64,000 nt of DNA. It comes from Incurvaria masculella (lineage: Eukaryota; Arthropoda; Insecta; Lepidoptera; Incurvariidae). The notes beneath the pieces are model-generated. The model had not been told where the DNA came from and did not search any database. It saw nothing but the letters and a program-made list of their open reading frames with translations. The position numbers and the translations under genes are program-made. Location: the NCBI GenBank assembly GCA_946894095.1, contig OX335651.1, forward strand, positions 270,501 through 334,500. Reading direction: 5' to 3'. The first letter of the stretch is position 1; each line of letters opens with the position of its first letter. Below are positions 47,701-56,176 of the stretch, one piece after another.

Positions 47701-50077
47701 GGGTACCAGCGGTAGAAGTTGTACATCACCACCGCAGCAATGAATGTCTTGCCTAAGCCCGTTGGCAGACTCACCTGAAAATTATTGGCAATTTTTATTG
47801 CAGCATTGAGAACAATTTGAGAAAATGTAAGCAAGTAAGCAGCCATAGGACTACGGAGGCCTATGGTCTCCTGTGCTGAAAAGCGTGGGTTGGAGCCACT
47901 AGAGCATTGTTTGAAACGTGAATTTAATAATGAATGTGTGTTACTGCGCAGTAAGTAACTCATGCAAAACTGTAGGTCCCCTTTTCCATACTTGCTGGTA
48001 GTAGGGTTTTTTTTAATTAATTAATTTTGTTGTGACTTTAACCGCTTAGAAGTTGTCAGCCCCATAGTGCCTTTTACCTTCACTACTACAGTTTAATCAG
48101 AGTTTCTCAGGGTCAGTGACTGCTTGAAGAAATGAAGAACCTCTCGGAATTCTCCAGAGTTGGGTTTTCTGAGGGCTTTGTGTAACCTAAAAAACAAGTT
48201 AATTCTATCGGTGCATAAAATTCACAAAAGATTGGCTCTCAATATTTCATTTCTTGCACATTCTATCAATACATGAAATTGACATTGTATTTGTATTGTT
48301 TATTCATCATCCATAGACAGTACACTGCACTCGGATTTGTCATATTTTAGCATTGGCCAGTTCAGCAAAACAAAACACAGCGAAGAAGAACTGGAAAGAA
48401 ACCCCGCTGTTTTTTTTTTTTTAACGTCCACTTAGTCTAAGTTTGCAAAAGTGTTTGTCAATTATTTTAACAAAAACATAGGTAAAACACAAAATTAACA
48501 TGAATACACAAAATTTACAATCCATGCCATATGCAACAGTTCATGAAAAATATCATTTTATTTGCAAAGACAATCCACTCCAACTAATATATTGCCAATT
48601 GGAGCAGGCCAGTCCCCACAAACAGCACCCGTTCACGAGCATCACGCCAGGCACAGCCATTACCTCTTTCAACCCGAGCCAAGCGTCACCGTAAGCAAGG
48701 ACCTTAAAGCGATGCACTGCTCCAGTGGCAACCCAACACTGTGAAACACTTGCACATTAGTTTTGTCATAAGCTACTACAGTCAGCTGATCAAATAGTAA
48801 CATATCCCTTTAAATGCTACCACCTACAGAAAATTAAGAGTATAATGGTTTGAGAGCATCCCTATCAATAAAGTAATAATAGATTCCTATATGAGATTTT
48901 GACCAATACCGAGAAACTAATAATGCTTAACTAAAATAAAATAAAATAAAATAAAATTCGGGTGTATAGTGCCCTCGTCATTATTGATACGAAATTGTAT
49001 CAAATCAAAATTTATTGGTAGAGTACACACTTGGGAGAGTAAATATTTTTAATTAAATTACTGAGACTATTTAATGGAAAATGGCCATATCTTAATCTCA
49101 ATCCAATTTTTATTTTTTCTCTAGTGAGATCAATGTTTCCAAACCAAGGAATTTTAGGTGGTTCAGTCTGTAAGGTCTTATACCAAATAGCCTTTACCAA
49201 TACCAAGTAATAGCGGGTACCAGTGTATTCTGGAGGATGGCAGCCTTGATGATGTTGTATTGGTAGTCGCGGACGGGATAGTTAGTGGGGTAGATCCACG
49301 TGCGGCCGCTCACACGGTTGAACCCGCTCACCTCCTCGTCGCAGCAGAGGGCGCTGAGGGGGTCAGTTTTTATTTAATTACACATACAATATACATGTAA
49401 CATTTTGAGAGTGCTTAAAGAAGTATTAACACATAATGAAACAAAACTGCTAGCAATACCTAGATGACACTGGCAATGAGCTCGCCACTCACTATGTGCG
49501 CCTAAAAACATCATTGGACAAAATCAGGTTGACATCAGTCAACCGTTGAGTAACCTAAGTAAGACTAAATTTCGGTACTGGGGACTCAGATATGGCACCT
49601 GTTATGATGTTTATTTATTTCAAAACTATACAGATAAAACTCTTGGACTATTTTAATGCTTTGAATGGTTGGTATTGAAACAAAATCAAAGTAAAAAATT
49701 TAACAATGCACATATTGTATCGGGGTCGCCTTCATAAAGTCCAAAAAGCATAAGGTCGACAAACCCAGAATGTCCATATTGCAATGTGCACATGCATATA
49801 ATCTAACCTTAAAATAATAATAAGTGTTTTGGACTTGGATTACTTCCTATTCTGCTGTGGGGCGGCCGCTCACTACAAGAAAACGAAGAAGGACAACGAA
49901 GACTAACCTGACGTTGAGCACATTTAAATCGGCGGAGCAGTCACCCGCACGCGGGCCGGGGCTCGCCGCCTCCGCTGCTGCACTGATGTTGGCGAAGAAC
50001 GACGAGTCGTCGACCAAGAGCGACGTTTCCCGTACCGTTGCATCGTAATCCTTGCTTGTGCCGGCTGTCGAGTTCAT
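23754..50077 (-). CDS. Fancm: Fancm, Fanconi anaemia M DEAH helicase/translocase (16 coding exons)
   Basis: FANCM/Mph1/Hef-family dsDNA translocase that remodels stalled forks and works in crosslink repair, nuclear. Exons in transcript order: 50077-49908, 49353-49221, 47774-47523, 46860-46663, 46072-45926, 43183-43059, 41977-41625, 40028-39927, 33021-32768, 30698-30519, 29915-29738, 29077-28922, 28628-26269, 25860-25670, 24369-24270, 23999-23754. Phases agree throughout; the total of 5,145 nt encodes 1,714 aa. Visible: WIYPTNYPVRDYQ; Walker A PTGLGKT (Lys about 110); DEAH (about 207-210); SAT (about 239-241); the family insert; VATCVAEEGLDVG; motif VI QRCGRTGR (about 554-561). The 786-codon exon 13 is mostly disordered, with CxxCx5Cx5C (about 841-857), two SUMO-binding-like acidic motifs and four SPIL motifs. 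The conserved C-terminal block (AELSE, HYLRSVKSPTNGMFKIP, DSFCV) is followed by an Arg/Gly-rich tail; no ERCC4-like nuclease. The start could be 50149 (24 codons up) but has weaker context. The exon 11 acceptor (29915 or 29918) is the least certain site. Confidence 0.94.
24476..24708 (+). mobile_element. SINE family B copy
   Basis: TAGGTGGTAGGGTTAAGCCC through GGTACCACCGCATTGGATGA to the A-rich tail (CCATGTCAAGTTGTATAAAA). Lacks the tRNA-like head. Lies in Fancm intron 14. Confidence 0.65.
24808..25079. repeat. 272-bp MITE with 29-bp terminal inverted repeats
   Basis: The left end begins GCGGCCTTATTGCCGAACAG and continues CGACTGTCG; the right end is the reverse complement with one mismatch. 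Subterminal sequences (TCGCATGCAACATTTTG against CAAAATTTTGTATGCGATGA) also pair. No ORF. The superfamily is unassigned; no clear target duplication seen. Confidence 0.75.
25941..26113. repeat. Long-hairpin MITE H, copy 1
   Basis: Nearly palindromic over its whole length: AAATAGTCGTAACAGAAGCT and AGACTAACG at the left pair with CGTTAGTCTTAGTTTCTGTT and ACGACTATTT at the right. Two TGACGTCA-type sites sit symmetrically. Copies at 53976 and 54144. Lies in Fancm intron 13. Confidence 0.8.
29302..29560 (-). mobile_element. SINE family B copy
   Basis: CCTGACATAGATGGCTAATA, GATATTAGCCCAATATACCA, GGTGCCATGCCAGTACCTTC and TGGTACCAACACGGGCGGCC in order. Lies in Fancm intron 11. Confidence 0.65.
30205..30365 (-). 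mobile_element. LINE C-terminal fragment, family as at 19262
   Basis: CGATGCCCATGGGCTTTCGA, CTGCGAAAACCATACCGGCT and a GGATCTAGA block match 19262-19540. On the reverse strand it reads LPRYLPQCTTG. Degenerate. Confidence 0.45.
31018..31165 (+). mobile_element. CR1-like LINE 3' fragment, plus strand
   Basis: Reads LDKHLKTLN followed by a stop, then CAGCTAAGGCTGCTCGTTCA and an (AATT/AAAT) tail. Same family as 31313-32365, which lies a few hundred bp away in the opposite orientation. Confidence 0.65.
31187..32616. mobile_element. Non-autonomous Tigger/pogo-like DNA transposon hosting a LINE
   Basis: The left end CAGTGTAATATCACTAATCC continues GGCACT; the right end (32591-32616) is its reverse complement with one mismatch. 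A CAGTG terminus followed by CTAATCCGGCA resembles pogo/Tigger-type ends. Subterminal GGGTGCCGGATTATT and GGGTGCCGAATTATTGG are shared. A TA precedes the left end; the right flank is ATATA, so the target duplication is ambiguous. The interior is occupied by an antisense CR1-like LINE and has no transposase. Confidence 0.65.
31313..32365 (-). mobile_element. CR1-like LINE fragment, RT core to 3' end, frameshifted
   Basis: The reverse strand reads DILSGVPQGSVLALTLFGLY, SLFADDAKLIANP (catalytic FADD) and IRKSFQNLN, then after a frameshift near 31840 continues WNPYFVKDITLLEVQRRATK and FLSNRAVEMWNKLPEDVVEA to a stop at 31349. The 3' UTR ends CAGCTTAGGCTGCTCG with an (AAAT)n tail. AATGTATT on both sides may be the target duplication. 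Lies inside the DNA transposon at 31187-32616, so it is younger. Confidence 0.85.
33395..33525 (-). repeat. tRNA-SINE head-like fragment
   Basis: GTAAAGAGCCATCCAAAACC, CGACCTCGACCAGGG and TTCGTGCCACCGGGCTACAG resemble the antisense head segment at 22880-22990. Short and degenerate. The remainder of 33530-34130 shows nothing I can name. Confidence 0.4.
34430..34520 (+). repeat. tRNA-like pol III promoter fragment (SINE head)
   Basis: GGTGTAGCGCGTGAGA looks like an A-box region and GGTTCGAATCC is a perfect B box, about 45 bp downstream, followed by a T run (34509-34518) that could stop pol III. The T-arm and acceptor stem do not pair properly, so this is not a working tRNA; it is more likely a SINE head. 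Confidence 0.45.
35030..35396 (+). mobile_element. Dispersed element A, copy 4, with expanded GTCC tract
   Basis: AGGGTTCCGTACCCAAAGGG at the left and GTCCGACTCGCACTTGGCCC at the right. The (GTCC)n microsatellite spans about 35086-35188, far longer than in the other copies. Faces the inverted copy at 38247-38525 across the satellite. Confidence 0.8.
35397..35840. other. Unassigned GC-rich stretch before the satellite
   Basis: Contains several GCTCGTCGATTGT repeats, CGCG-rich blocks and AATCGAATAATTCGATTG at 35792-35809. No ORF of note and no recognised element. Confidence 0.4.
35841..38085 (+). repeat. Satellite array, period exactly 100 bp, about 22 copies
   Basis: ACGACCAGTGTTTCCCATGA (or close variants) recurs at 35841, 35941, 36041 and every 100 bases to 38041, with no net indel across 22 full units. 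Units carry TTTGACATGACAGAC, GGTAGATCAGGTCGGGGCGT and GAGTGGTCGCATGATGGG. Higher-order structure is visible: 37441-37740 is repeated at 37741-38040, and 36241-36440 resembles 36741-36940. The last unit decays after 38050. No protein reading frame spans it. Confidence 0.95.
38247..38525 (-). mobile_element. Dispersed element A, copy 5
   Basis: An A run, CCGGCCAAGTGGTATTCGGA at the left, GACGGACGGACGGACGG microsatellite, and GGGTACGGTACCCTA at the right. Inverted relative to the copy at 35030-35396. Confidence 0.75.
38526..39591. other. Right arm of the TTAA composite, no gene
   Basis: AT-rich with a GC-rich island at about 39090-39180. AACAATAATCATTCA occurs twice (near 39309 and 39468), a possible subterminal repeat. 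No recognised coding sequence. Confidence 0.35.
40170..40340 (+). mobile_element. Degenerate SINE family B fragment
   Basis: Carries GGAATCCATGTAAAACTGAA, AGGTTTAAACC and CATCTAGTGAAGCGG in family order, heavily diverged. Lies in Fancm intron 7. Confidence 0.4.
40562..40812 (+). repeat. Dispersed repeat R, copy 1
   Basis: CAGGTCACCATACTTTCTTT, AAGGAAAACTAGACTAATCA and AGTGGTACTTGAGTTGATGT match 44498-44715 in order and orientation. No ORF, class unknown. Confidence 0.5.
41010..41290 (-). mobile_element. LINE C-terminal fragment, family as at 19262
   Basis: GGGCTTTCAAACTTTCACGG, CACCATGTTTGAAGGATGTG and AAAGGATCTAGAGGATC in order. Reverse-strand coding sense is broken by stops. Confidence 0.45.
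42130..42556 (+). mobile_element. SINE family B, full-length copy
   Basis: The head starts near 42130 with TAGCCTAGTGGCACGGGGAC (A box) and GGTCTAGGTGAAATTCC (degenerate B box). The body has TGGTAGGGTTTAAGTCCGTC with an internal duplication of TTTAAGCCCGCCCGGGTTGG, and the tail is TCAGGGTACATAAAAAAA. It shows that head and body form one roughly 420-bp unit. Lies in Fancm intron 6. Confidence 0.75.
42606..42650. repeat. 20-bp inverted repeat, 5-nt loop
   Basis: GAGCCGCACCAAATCCAGTC at 42606-42625 pairs with 42631-42650 with one mismatch. No gene nearby other than the Fancm intron. Confidence 0.7.
43258..43620. repeat. MITE Y, full copy with TTAA at both ends
   Basis: TTAA (43258) then GAACTGCCCGTATGCT; the other end reads AGCATACGGGC-like in inverse (TGATGCTTACGGGCCGACC) before TTAA (43617-43620). 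Subterminal blocks (ACAAACGTAGTTTACTAATC against AGTAAACTACGTTTGTATGG) pair over about 60 bp, so the unit folds back. A partial relative lies at 22010-22152. Confidence 0.6.
43621..44169 (+). mobile_element. TTAA element P1, complete short copy
   Basis: TTAA (43617-43620) followed by GGTGGCCCATCCCGCTCAAC; the right end GAGTTAGTCCCAGCGGGTTG then GGCCACC is followed by ATAA, a one-base change from TTAA. The terminal GGTGGCCCAWCCCGCT is inverted at the two ends. No ORF. piggyBac-like by its target site. Confidence 0.7.
44213..44490 (-). mobile_element. CR1-like LINE 3' end
   Basis: (ATTT)n then AGACAGGCAGCATATGCTGA, equivalent to the 3' end at 15095. The reverse strand contains scattered coding remnants with stops. 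Confidence 0.6.
44498..44715 (+). repeat. Dispersed repeat R, copy 2
   Basis: Matches 40562-40812: AGGTCACCATCATTTCTTTA, AGGAAAACTAGAGAAATCAT and GTAGTGGTACTTGAGTT. It adjoins LINE ends on both sides. Confidence 0.5.
44721..44950 (-). mobile_element. CR1-like LINE 3' end, second subfamily
   Basis: (ATTT)n then ACACTAGCAGTTGAAAGCTG, and a decayed coding end on the reverse strand (ISNWVVDSYNKLPQQVISA). Confidence 0.6.
44951..45900 (-). mobile_element. 5'-truncated LINE next to Fancm exon 5 donor
   Basis: The reverse strand reads FHKFLGLTLD-type sequence (EFQKSHKFLGLTLDSNLRYT), INAYYGYFQSIMTFGLEFWG, ILQ/VLQKRAVRII and FKGTNIYNNLPLELQ: the RT C-terminal region. The 3' end carries a (TTTGATT)n-like tail at 44946-44985. 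Its 5' end is only about 25 bp downstream of the Fancm exon 5 splice donor (45926), and one frame reads from the exon into the LINE by chance. Confidence 0.8.
46286..46540 (+). mobile_element. SINE family B copy
   Basis: ATGGTTCGGAATCCACGTAA, TAGGTGGTAGGGTTAATCCC, GGTACCATCGCATTGAATGA and a CCATGTCCAGTTACAAAAAA tail. Confidence 0.6.
47075..47500 (+). mobile_element. CR1-like LINE 3' fragment, degenerate
   Basis: Plus-strand remnants GLTTLEERRKRRDRNETFEI, MGLCGHSLKLNQTRFN and LSNRVP with stops between, then GCATCAGCTTAAAACTGCTA and (AAT)n. Lies in Fancm intron 3 and ends about 20 bp from exon 3. Confidence 0.7.
48004..48186 (-). repeat. Inverted partner of the repeat at 7657-7835
   Basis: AGTGCCTTTTACCTTCACTA, GGGTCAGTGACTGCTTGAAG and TTCTCCAGAGTTGGGTTTTC are the reverse complements of the blocks at 7657-7835. 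Confidence 0.5.
48985..49210 (-). mobile_element. Possible LINE ORF2 C-terminal remnant
   Basis: The reverse strand reads TREKIKIGLRLRYGHFPLNS and NIYSPKC, resembling the R-L-R-x-G-H-x-x-F-P block and following Cys found after the RT in several LINEs. Lies in Fancm intron 2, ending about 10 bp from exon 2. Confidence 0.4.
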
Positions 50078-50576
50078 TGCCGCCACAATGACCACATAAA
50101 TCCGTGCACAGCTTTGCCTGCCCGACCATCCATTCAAAGGAGAATACATTCACCAGTAGCTAGCTGGCTAGTACTGCTAGAATGATAAAACCAAAACATT
50201 TTGCATATGTAATTCTTGTATTTCTCTTGGTTTTGAAAGAGCGACAGATGTTTGTGTTTTTGACATTAGCGAACTGACGTTCTGTGGAACTGACAGGTGG
50301 ATCACAGGCCGTGATCCAAATTGCGTTGACAGCGATCATGAATATATTCGTGCAAACACCTGTTCGGAACAGTATTCACGAATACTGTAATATTTAAATA
50401 TAATTGAATAAATGTATAAAAAAACTAATTGGACCGCATGTGAGCGTGCTAATGGTGCTCACAAACTTTTTCTCAAATCAGTATCAGAAGTTTCTTCAAA
50501 AACAAAGTGTATTAATTGTTCAACAATGAACAATTTGCAAGCGGTTAAATGTGTACTAACATTATGTGACAATTAG

Positions 50577-50740
50577 CCCCGGTTGCACGAAGAGACGGCC
50601 GAGTTAATCAATGTTCAAACACGTCAATTTTAGTGATCTGCATACAGTTCCTTCCATACTGTTAACACAAAGTTACGTGTTTGATCATACTTTGACGTTG
50701 ATTTTGATTTTTTGTCCCTTCGTGCACTCGGCCCTTAGAG
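50577..50740 (+). repeat. MITE-G copy
   Basis: CCCCGGTTGCACGAAGAGAC at the left and CCCTTCGTGCACTCGGCCCT at the right form imperfect inverted ends. The interior GTTCCTTCCATACTGTTAAC is shared with 53762. Confidence 0.75.
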
Positions 50741-51560
50741 TGGTGATGAAGGTGATTTTGAGATATTAGCGTTTGAGTGCACTAAAGGATTGAGTTTTCA
50801 AAGCTCATTGTAGGTGTTGCATGAGCGAGCTCACCTTGGACACGTCAAAACTCTCATTCCTGTCAAGTTTTATTTACGAGTTTTTAGATGCAAGATGTAC
50901 TCCATGATGCAGTTCAAACTAGTTTTAATGTAATATGCCAGCACAAAAATGAAATAAAATATTAAAGGTTATGTTATTGTGATAATTTCTTTCATGCGAT
51001 TTCATTTAATTAGCATATATTGGAACAAATAATTTTCATAATAATTACGAGAAAATTTAGTCATTTTATAATTTCATCATTTAACTTCGGTTTAGTAAAT
51101 AAAATTCTGTTTTAGTTTGTATGGTATCTGACAGCTTTGACAGTTCCTTTAGGTGAGCTCGCGTAGACGCCACCTGTCTTGATAAATAAGCAGTTTTCAT
51201 CCCCAGTAGGACCATAGTCACAGGTTACCGAAAGCTCGTTTACAAATGGTCCGATTCGCGCTGACAGCCCGCTCACGCTCCGCACGGGTGTGTATGCACA
51301 GTTGCACACACACCCAATGCGTGTCACATTTTGACGTTATTATAGCGTTATCTACATATCTATCGTTGAATAGTTTCTCAGGTGAAAATCCAGATTCAAG
51401 GAATTGATTCGATTCATGCGCTTAAGCGCGCATACAAACGGTCCGAATCGTTTGTGATTTGCAGCTTTGAGAATGCAATTCAAGGAATTGATTAGATTCA
51501 AAATTGAGGAGAACTAATAATAATGTCATTTGTTCCGTGTTTGTTGTTTTGTTTGCTTAA

Positions 51561-52649
51561 GGTGGCCCAACCAACCCGGTGGAACTAACACATTCGCGGG
51601 CACGGTACAAAACGCTCTGGGACCTTCACTGTTTCAAAGAAAAAGACAGGCTCCGTTATGAGGAAGATGCAACATGTCCACAAAGCAGACAATGTGCATA
51701 GTTTGAATTGGTAAGATTTACGAAAATTTTAATTACAAAACGACTTATAGCTAAAAGTAAACCACGACTGCTGTAGTAAAAAATCTAACAAAAACCAAAT
51801 TGATTATACATTTTGATGAAACAAGCTATGTCTGATGACTAATCTTTTTCAGATATTCTTACTTATCATAAAGTAATTCACCTCCAAAGTTATCGTATAA
51901 AACGCGCGAAAAATTCGAACTTTCGGACATCTAGATCGATCAAATAAAGCAATGTTGCGAAAAATTTGGGATCTTTAACAAGATATATATATATATATAT
52001 ATACATAGTCTATATATATATATATAGACTATGGTCAGCTGTCACATGTGACGGATGTCGAAAATTTTCGCAAAATGAAAATTATTTAATTGTTTAGTAA
52101 TATTCATTATTGCTGAAAGTTTTCGACAAAAATCCAATGTGACAAGTCTTACTGGAGCTTGCGGTCATAGATCCTGACCACTACTGCGCCACCCACCACC
52201 TTGGCTCCTTGCAAAGGGGACCAGCCGACACGGCCCCGCTACCACCTTATGCGGGGCCCACCCATTTGCCGGCGTGCTTGAGGTCGGCGGGCTGCTGCCT
52301 GCACCTGACCTTCGCCGCCGGAGGACCGAGGCGCATCACCCGGCGCCGCGCGCAAGAAATTCTGCGTGCCGGCGCCCAGCAGTCGGGCGGATGCGGAGCT
52401 CTCCGAGATGGGGGTGGTGGAGGCCTGCGTGTCAAGGCCACCACCCATCGTTCGAAGCCTGGCTCACGTCGTCCCGGAGAGCGCCGCCACCACGGCCTGC
52501 ACCCACCGGCGCGCTTGGAGGAGCCCCCCTCTCGCCGCCGTTGGAGAAGATTCCGTTTTTATGTTATTTTTATGTATATATAATTAATGTAAATATAAAA
52601 ATAATGTATAAATGTGTAAATAAAGAATATAATAGTGGGTTGGGCCACC
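51561..52649 (+). mobile_element. TTAA element P1, 1.09-kb copy with intact target duplication
   Basis: TTAA (51557-51560), GGTGGCCCAACCAACCCGGT at the left, GTGGGTTGGGCCACC at the right and TTAA (52650-52653). The left half is the inverse of the interior at 43621-44169 (CGACTTATAGCTAAAAGTAA). The right half (52150-52625) is a GC-rich insert ending in ATAAAGAATATAATAG, perhaps a LINE or transcript 3' end. No transposase. Confidence 0.7.
52004..52033. repeat. 30-bp perfect palindrome in a TA microsatellite
   Basis: Starts CATAGTCTATATATATAT and ends in the exact complement; preceded by a further (AT)n run at 51982-52002. Confidence 0.8.
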
Positions 52650-53189
52650 TTAAGCGCGCATACAAACGGTCCGAATCGTTTATGATTTGCAGCTTTGAGC
52701 ATGCAATCTGAATCGGGTCACTTTTATTCAACGTGAGTACTTTAATCGCTTACAGTTCGAAACGGACCACGGTGAAAGAATGATGACTGCTTTTTTTAGT
52801 CTTTTTGTCTTTGGAAAGGCAAAATCATGAGCTATACAACCTTCTCGTTCGTACATATAATCTTACAATATTTCGCATGTGTTGTGCTGGTTGTGTGTTG
52901 TATGGATAGATTTTTATCAAATGCGTTCCTTGAACCCCCTAAATTATGACACAATACGGAGTTATATTCTGCAAAAAAAAACAATCGGCCCATATGTTCG
53001 TAACGTAGGTATACCTGTTAGTCACGCTTTTCGGAATCCGTACTGATTATCTAGCAGCCGTATTCAGAGAAGGCGGACTAACTTAAATACGCCGGAATAA
53101 ACCGGTTTTGTATGCTTAGTCCGGTGTTAATCTCGTACTAAAGTTTTGACATGTTCTCTCTGAATACGATTGTAAGAATTTATTCGCTT

Positions 53190-53475
53190 TTAAGTACCCT
53201 AGGAGCTGACAGTTGATGAGGCGCTCCATAATTTTACACAAAAGAGAAGTTATCGCAATGGGCAGATAGTTGGAGGGATCCGCTGGGTCGTCCTTTTTTG
53301 TTACCGGTTAGACCAAGGCTCTCTTCCAGCACGAGGGAACGATACCCCGGGTGAAGGAGAGACGGAAAAGACGGGTGATTACCGGTGTCAACTCAGGGGC
53401 ACACTTCTTGAGCACAATGCCAGGAATGTCGTCAGGACCACTACTCTTCGAAGTTTCTAATGCCCTCAAACTCAT
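53190..53475 (-). mobile_element. LINE reverse transcriptase fragment (Jockey/R1-type)
   Basis: The reverse strand reads CAPELTPVITRLFRLSFTRG, IVPSCWKRALV and DPADPSNYLPIAITSLLCKI then MERLI, the N-terminal RT palm region, with stops and a frameshift. Dead fragment. Confidence 0.75.
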
Positions 53476-53761
53476 TGAATAGTTACAAGTATTTACTTAA
53501 TCTGTGGTTACACGTCTAGGGTGCCACCTACCCACCAACAAAGGGAGGGGCTGCACCCTGGTCATCAACGGTTAGTTAGAAGCGAAAAGGCGCCTTCTCC
53601 TTCGCGAGGATAGCGAGTGATCCATCAGACCGTTCCAGGGGAGCAGAGTAACAGAAATTACGACCAATCGATTGGCGACAGATCAGAATGCACGGCTGCC
53701 CGACGGACACCTATTTTGTGCTCTTGCTTAAACTTGGCCATAGTCAGTGTTCGTTTGCAAG

Positions 53762-53925
53762 AAGCCCCGGTTGCACGAAGAGACGGCCGAGTTAATCAAT
53801 GTTCAAACACGTCACTTTTAGGGATCCGCCTAGAGTTCCTTCCATACTGTCCACACAAAGTGACGTGTTTGATCATACTTTGACGTTGATTTCCATTTTT
53901 GGTCCTTTCGTGCACTCGGCCCTTA
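53762..53925 (+). repeat. MITE-G copy
   Basis: GCCCCGGTTGCACGAAGAGA to CTTTCGTGCACTCGGCCCTT. About 90% like 50577-50740 by eye. Confidence 0.75.
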
Positions 53926-53975
53926 GACTGAGATAACCTTTAGTCGTAGTAGCTTAGTCGTAACAGAAACTAAGG

Positions 53976-54143
53976 CTAATATAAATAGTCGTAACAGAAA
54001 CTAAGACTAACGGAAAGTAGTACTTTGTGACGTCACTTTGACACATTTTGTATGGACGCAATCTCAAAGTAATGCAAATTGACGTCACAAAGTACTACTT
54101 TTCGTTAGTCTTAGTTTCTGTTACGACTATTTATCGCGGCCTT
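53976..54143. repeat. Long-hairpin MITE H, copy 2
   Basis: AAATAGTCGTAACAGAAACT, CTAACGGAAAGTAGTACTTT, then the mirror image ending ACGACTATTTATCGCGGCCT. Confidence 0.8.
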
Positions 54144-54283
54144 AGACTAACGAAAAGTAGTACTTAGTGACGTCACTTTGCATTACTTTGAGATTTCGTC
54201 CATACAAAATGTGTCAAAGTGACGTCACAAAGTTTTCGTTAATCTTAGTTTCTGTTACGACTATTTATCTCAGCCTTAGAGGA
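54144..54283. repeat. Long-hairpin MITE H, copy 3, left-truncated
   Basis: Begins inside the left arm (AGACTAACGAAAAGTAGTAC) directly after copy 2 and is otherwise the same, ending CTCAGCCTTAG. Copies 2 and 3 share a boundary, suggesting insertion of one into the other or a tandem duplication. Confidence 0.75.
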
Positions 54284-55429
54284 GGTATTGTGGGCCCTCA
54301 ATATTCCGTGGTGGGCACGCCTTGCCACAACTGTGTGGTCCAAGAGCCATAATCCAGGCGGTTGGCGGTTGAACCAAGGCTTGTGATTGCCACCCATTGG
54401 TACAACAGTGGATGGAATAAAGTAATCCATACCCTGTTATATCAGCTCGGCAATAGACTCGGCGCAACTTGATGGGTCCGAAGTGGCAAAGCAGACCTCC
54501 TGCCAAGGGAAGGTTTCAACAAAAGAACGGAATTTGGGTTCACGATCAGACGCGAGATGCACCGACGCCACATTATAGATCTAAGTCAGAAAGTGAAAGA
54601 AAGAAAGAAAGTTAAGAACCGCCGAGTTAGATCTCAGTTTGGAACTCATTATTTTATAACAACTTTTTTATTTCGATGTATTGGTTGTAACTAGTTATGT
54701 AGTTGAAAAAAATACCAATTGCGGCTACTTATTTAGCTCAGCCAAGTTGCATTCAATAACCTCAGACGCCATAAGTATAACATGTATAGAGACAAAAATA
54801 ATCCTATATTACAGAAGTAATAAAGGTTAGGCTAAATCAACCAGAAACTATGGTCACCGACAGGCGAATAATTTTCGACTAAATCGGAATTGTTATGTTA
54901 TTTGTGCAGCATTTTTTTTTTGTTAAAATTTTTACTAACTTGAATAGGAAAGTAGTTTGATTTTTTTAATTTTACTAATTAACTCTAATCACCAATTTGC
55001 TATCGTTCAGATAGAGTAATTTACATTCAGTCGGATAAGTGGATGTAGTTAGGTGGTGCCTCCACTCCACGGGTATCAAGGATGTGGTGGAAAATAAATC
55101 AAAGCAATAATTGAGCGACAATGATCGGCAGTTAAGTATAACTTGTAGGACACATGACGTCATCATTTACAGCGATCAAGCTCATAATTAAGGTGCTTTC
55201 GTGAGACGTCATTCGCAATTTTCATTAGTTTTCTTTAAGGCTGTCGTGAAATTACAGCAAATCTAAGAATAAAAAAATTAAAAAAATGCATTCTTTGTCC
55301 ATTGGCCTAGGCACAATTTTGCACGGCGTATGCCGTTAAAATAGCGAAATCGTTTTCCAGGACCTAAAGTTTCCCAAACCCTAAAAGTTGTCACATTTTT
55401 TTAAATATCACTTAAAAAAGCTTAAGTAA

Positions 55430-55830
55430 TTCTATTTATTTATTTATTTATTTATTTATAAATGTTTATTGCACTCAAAATTCGGGAAAAAGGTACAACT
55501 TAATGCCAGGGGCATTCTCTACCAGTCTACCTTTGGGTATCGTGAGCAGTAGTGCGAGTAGCAGTTATAGAGACAAATGAATTTACTACAAAAAAGATTA
55601 TACACAATATACCAACTACTTATATACATATAAATATAAATATACATTAATATACATATATAAACACTATATATAATATAGAAATAGAAATAAAAATTAA
55701 CTGAAAACTGTGGGGGGGGGGGGATATTTTTTTTAACGCATGAATAGAGGGCGAATTTCGTACTAGAGGAGGTAGCTGATTCCATTGCCTTGCAGCGTGC
55801 ACCGCAATTGTAAATCTAAGATTTGAAAAT
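55430..55830 (-). mobile_element. LINE or SINE 3' end with (ATTT)n tail
   Basis: (TTTA)n at 55434-55460, then TGCACTCAAAATTCGGGAAA and GTGCCAGGGGCATTC-like sequence, the common layout of antisense LINE 3' ends here; A/T-rich filler and a G9 run follow. Confidence 0.4.
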
Positions 55831-56176
55831 TTAAAAAACCTAACCTAACCTAACCTAACATTTCCCTAATCCTAAAAGTTGTCACATTTTTTTTAAATAT
55901 CACTTAAAAAAGTTCTATGTCGTTATGTTTTGATTTTTTTTTGTAATTGAATTTACCTACCAAACCTAGTAACACATTAAGAGCATCGAAATAGTAACAA
56001 CTCTCTTAACGGAATAAAAACTCCAAGCAGTGGTAGGTAGTAGGCTCTTACCGACGTATTATCTGATGACAGATAATGATCACCAGTAGAACATGAAAAA
56101 ATAACTAAATAAAACGCTTCGCAGACAAGCTTGCAGTTCTATTGAGTAGCCGCCAACATCAAACTTGCTCCTCGCA

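Larger units (their letters stand above)
51420..52760 (+). repeat. Repeat X host copies flanking a TTAA insertion
   Basis: CTTAAGCGCGCATACAAACG then GTCCGAATCGTTTGTGATTT at 51420, and almost the same again at 52650. GTCATTTGTTCCGTGTTTGT lies just before the insertion. Compare with 4495-4680, where the two flanks adjoin. Confidence 0.6.
50150..56176. other. Repeat-filled region between Fancm and the odorant receptor
   Basis: The divergent promoters of Fancm (just above 50077) and the receptor (just below 56177) should lie at the ends. Between them I see MITE-G, hairpin MITE H, a nested TTAA element, a LINE RT fragment and microsatellites. At 53476-53760 and 54287-54600 are unassigned sequences that may extend the LINE at 53190. 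54600-55430 shows nothing I can name. No host exon recognised. Confidence 0.55.

Noticed and set aside
52190..52630. GC-rich ORFs as a host gene
   Set aside because: No recognised family, several overlapping frames open because of GC content, and it lies inside TTAA element P1; most likely an inserted LINE or transcript 3' end.
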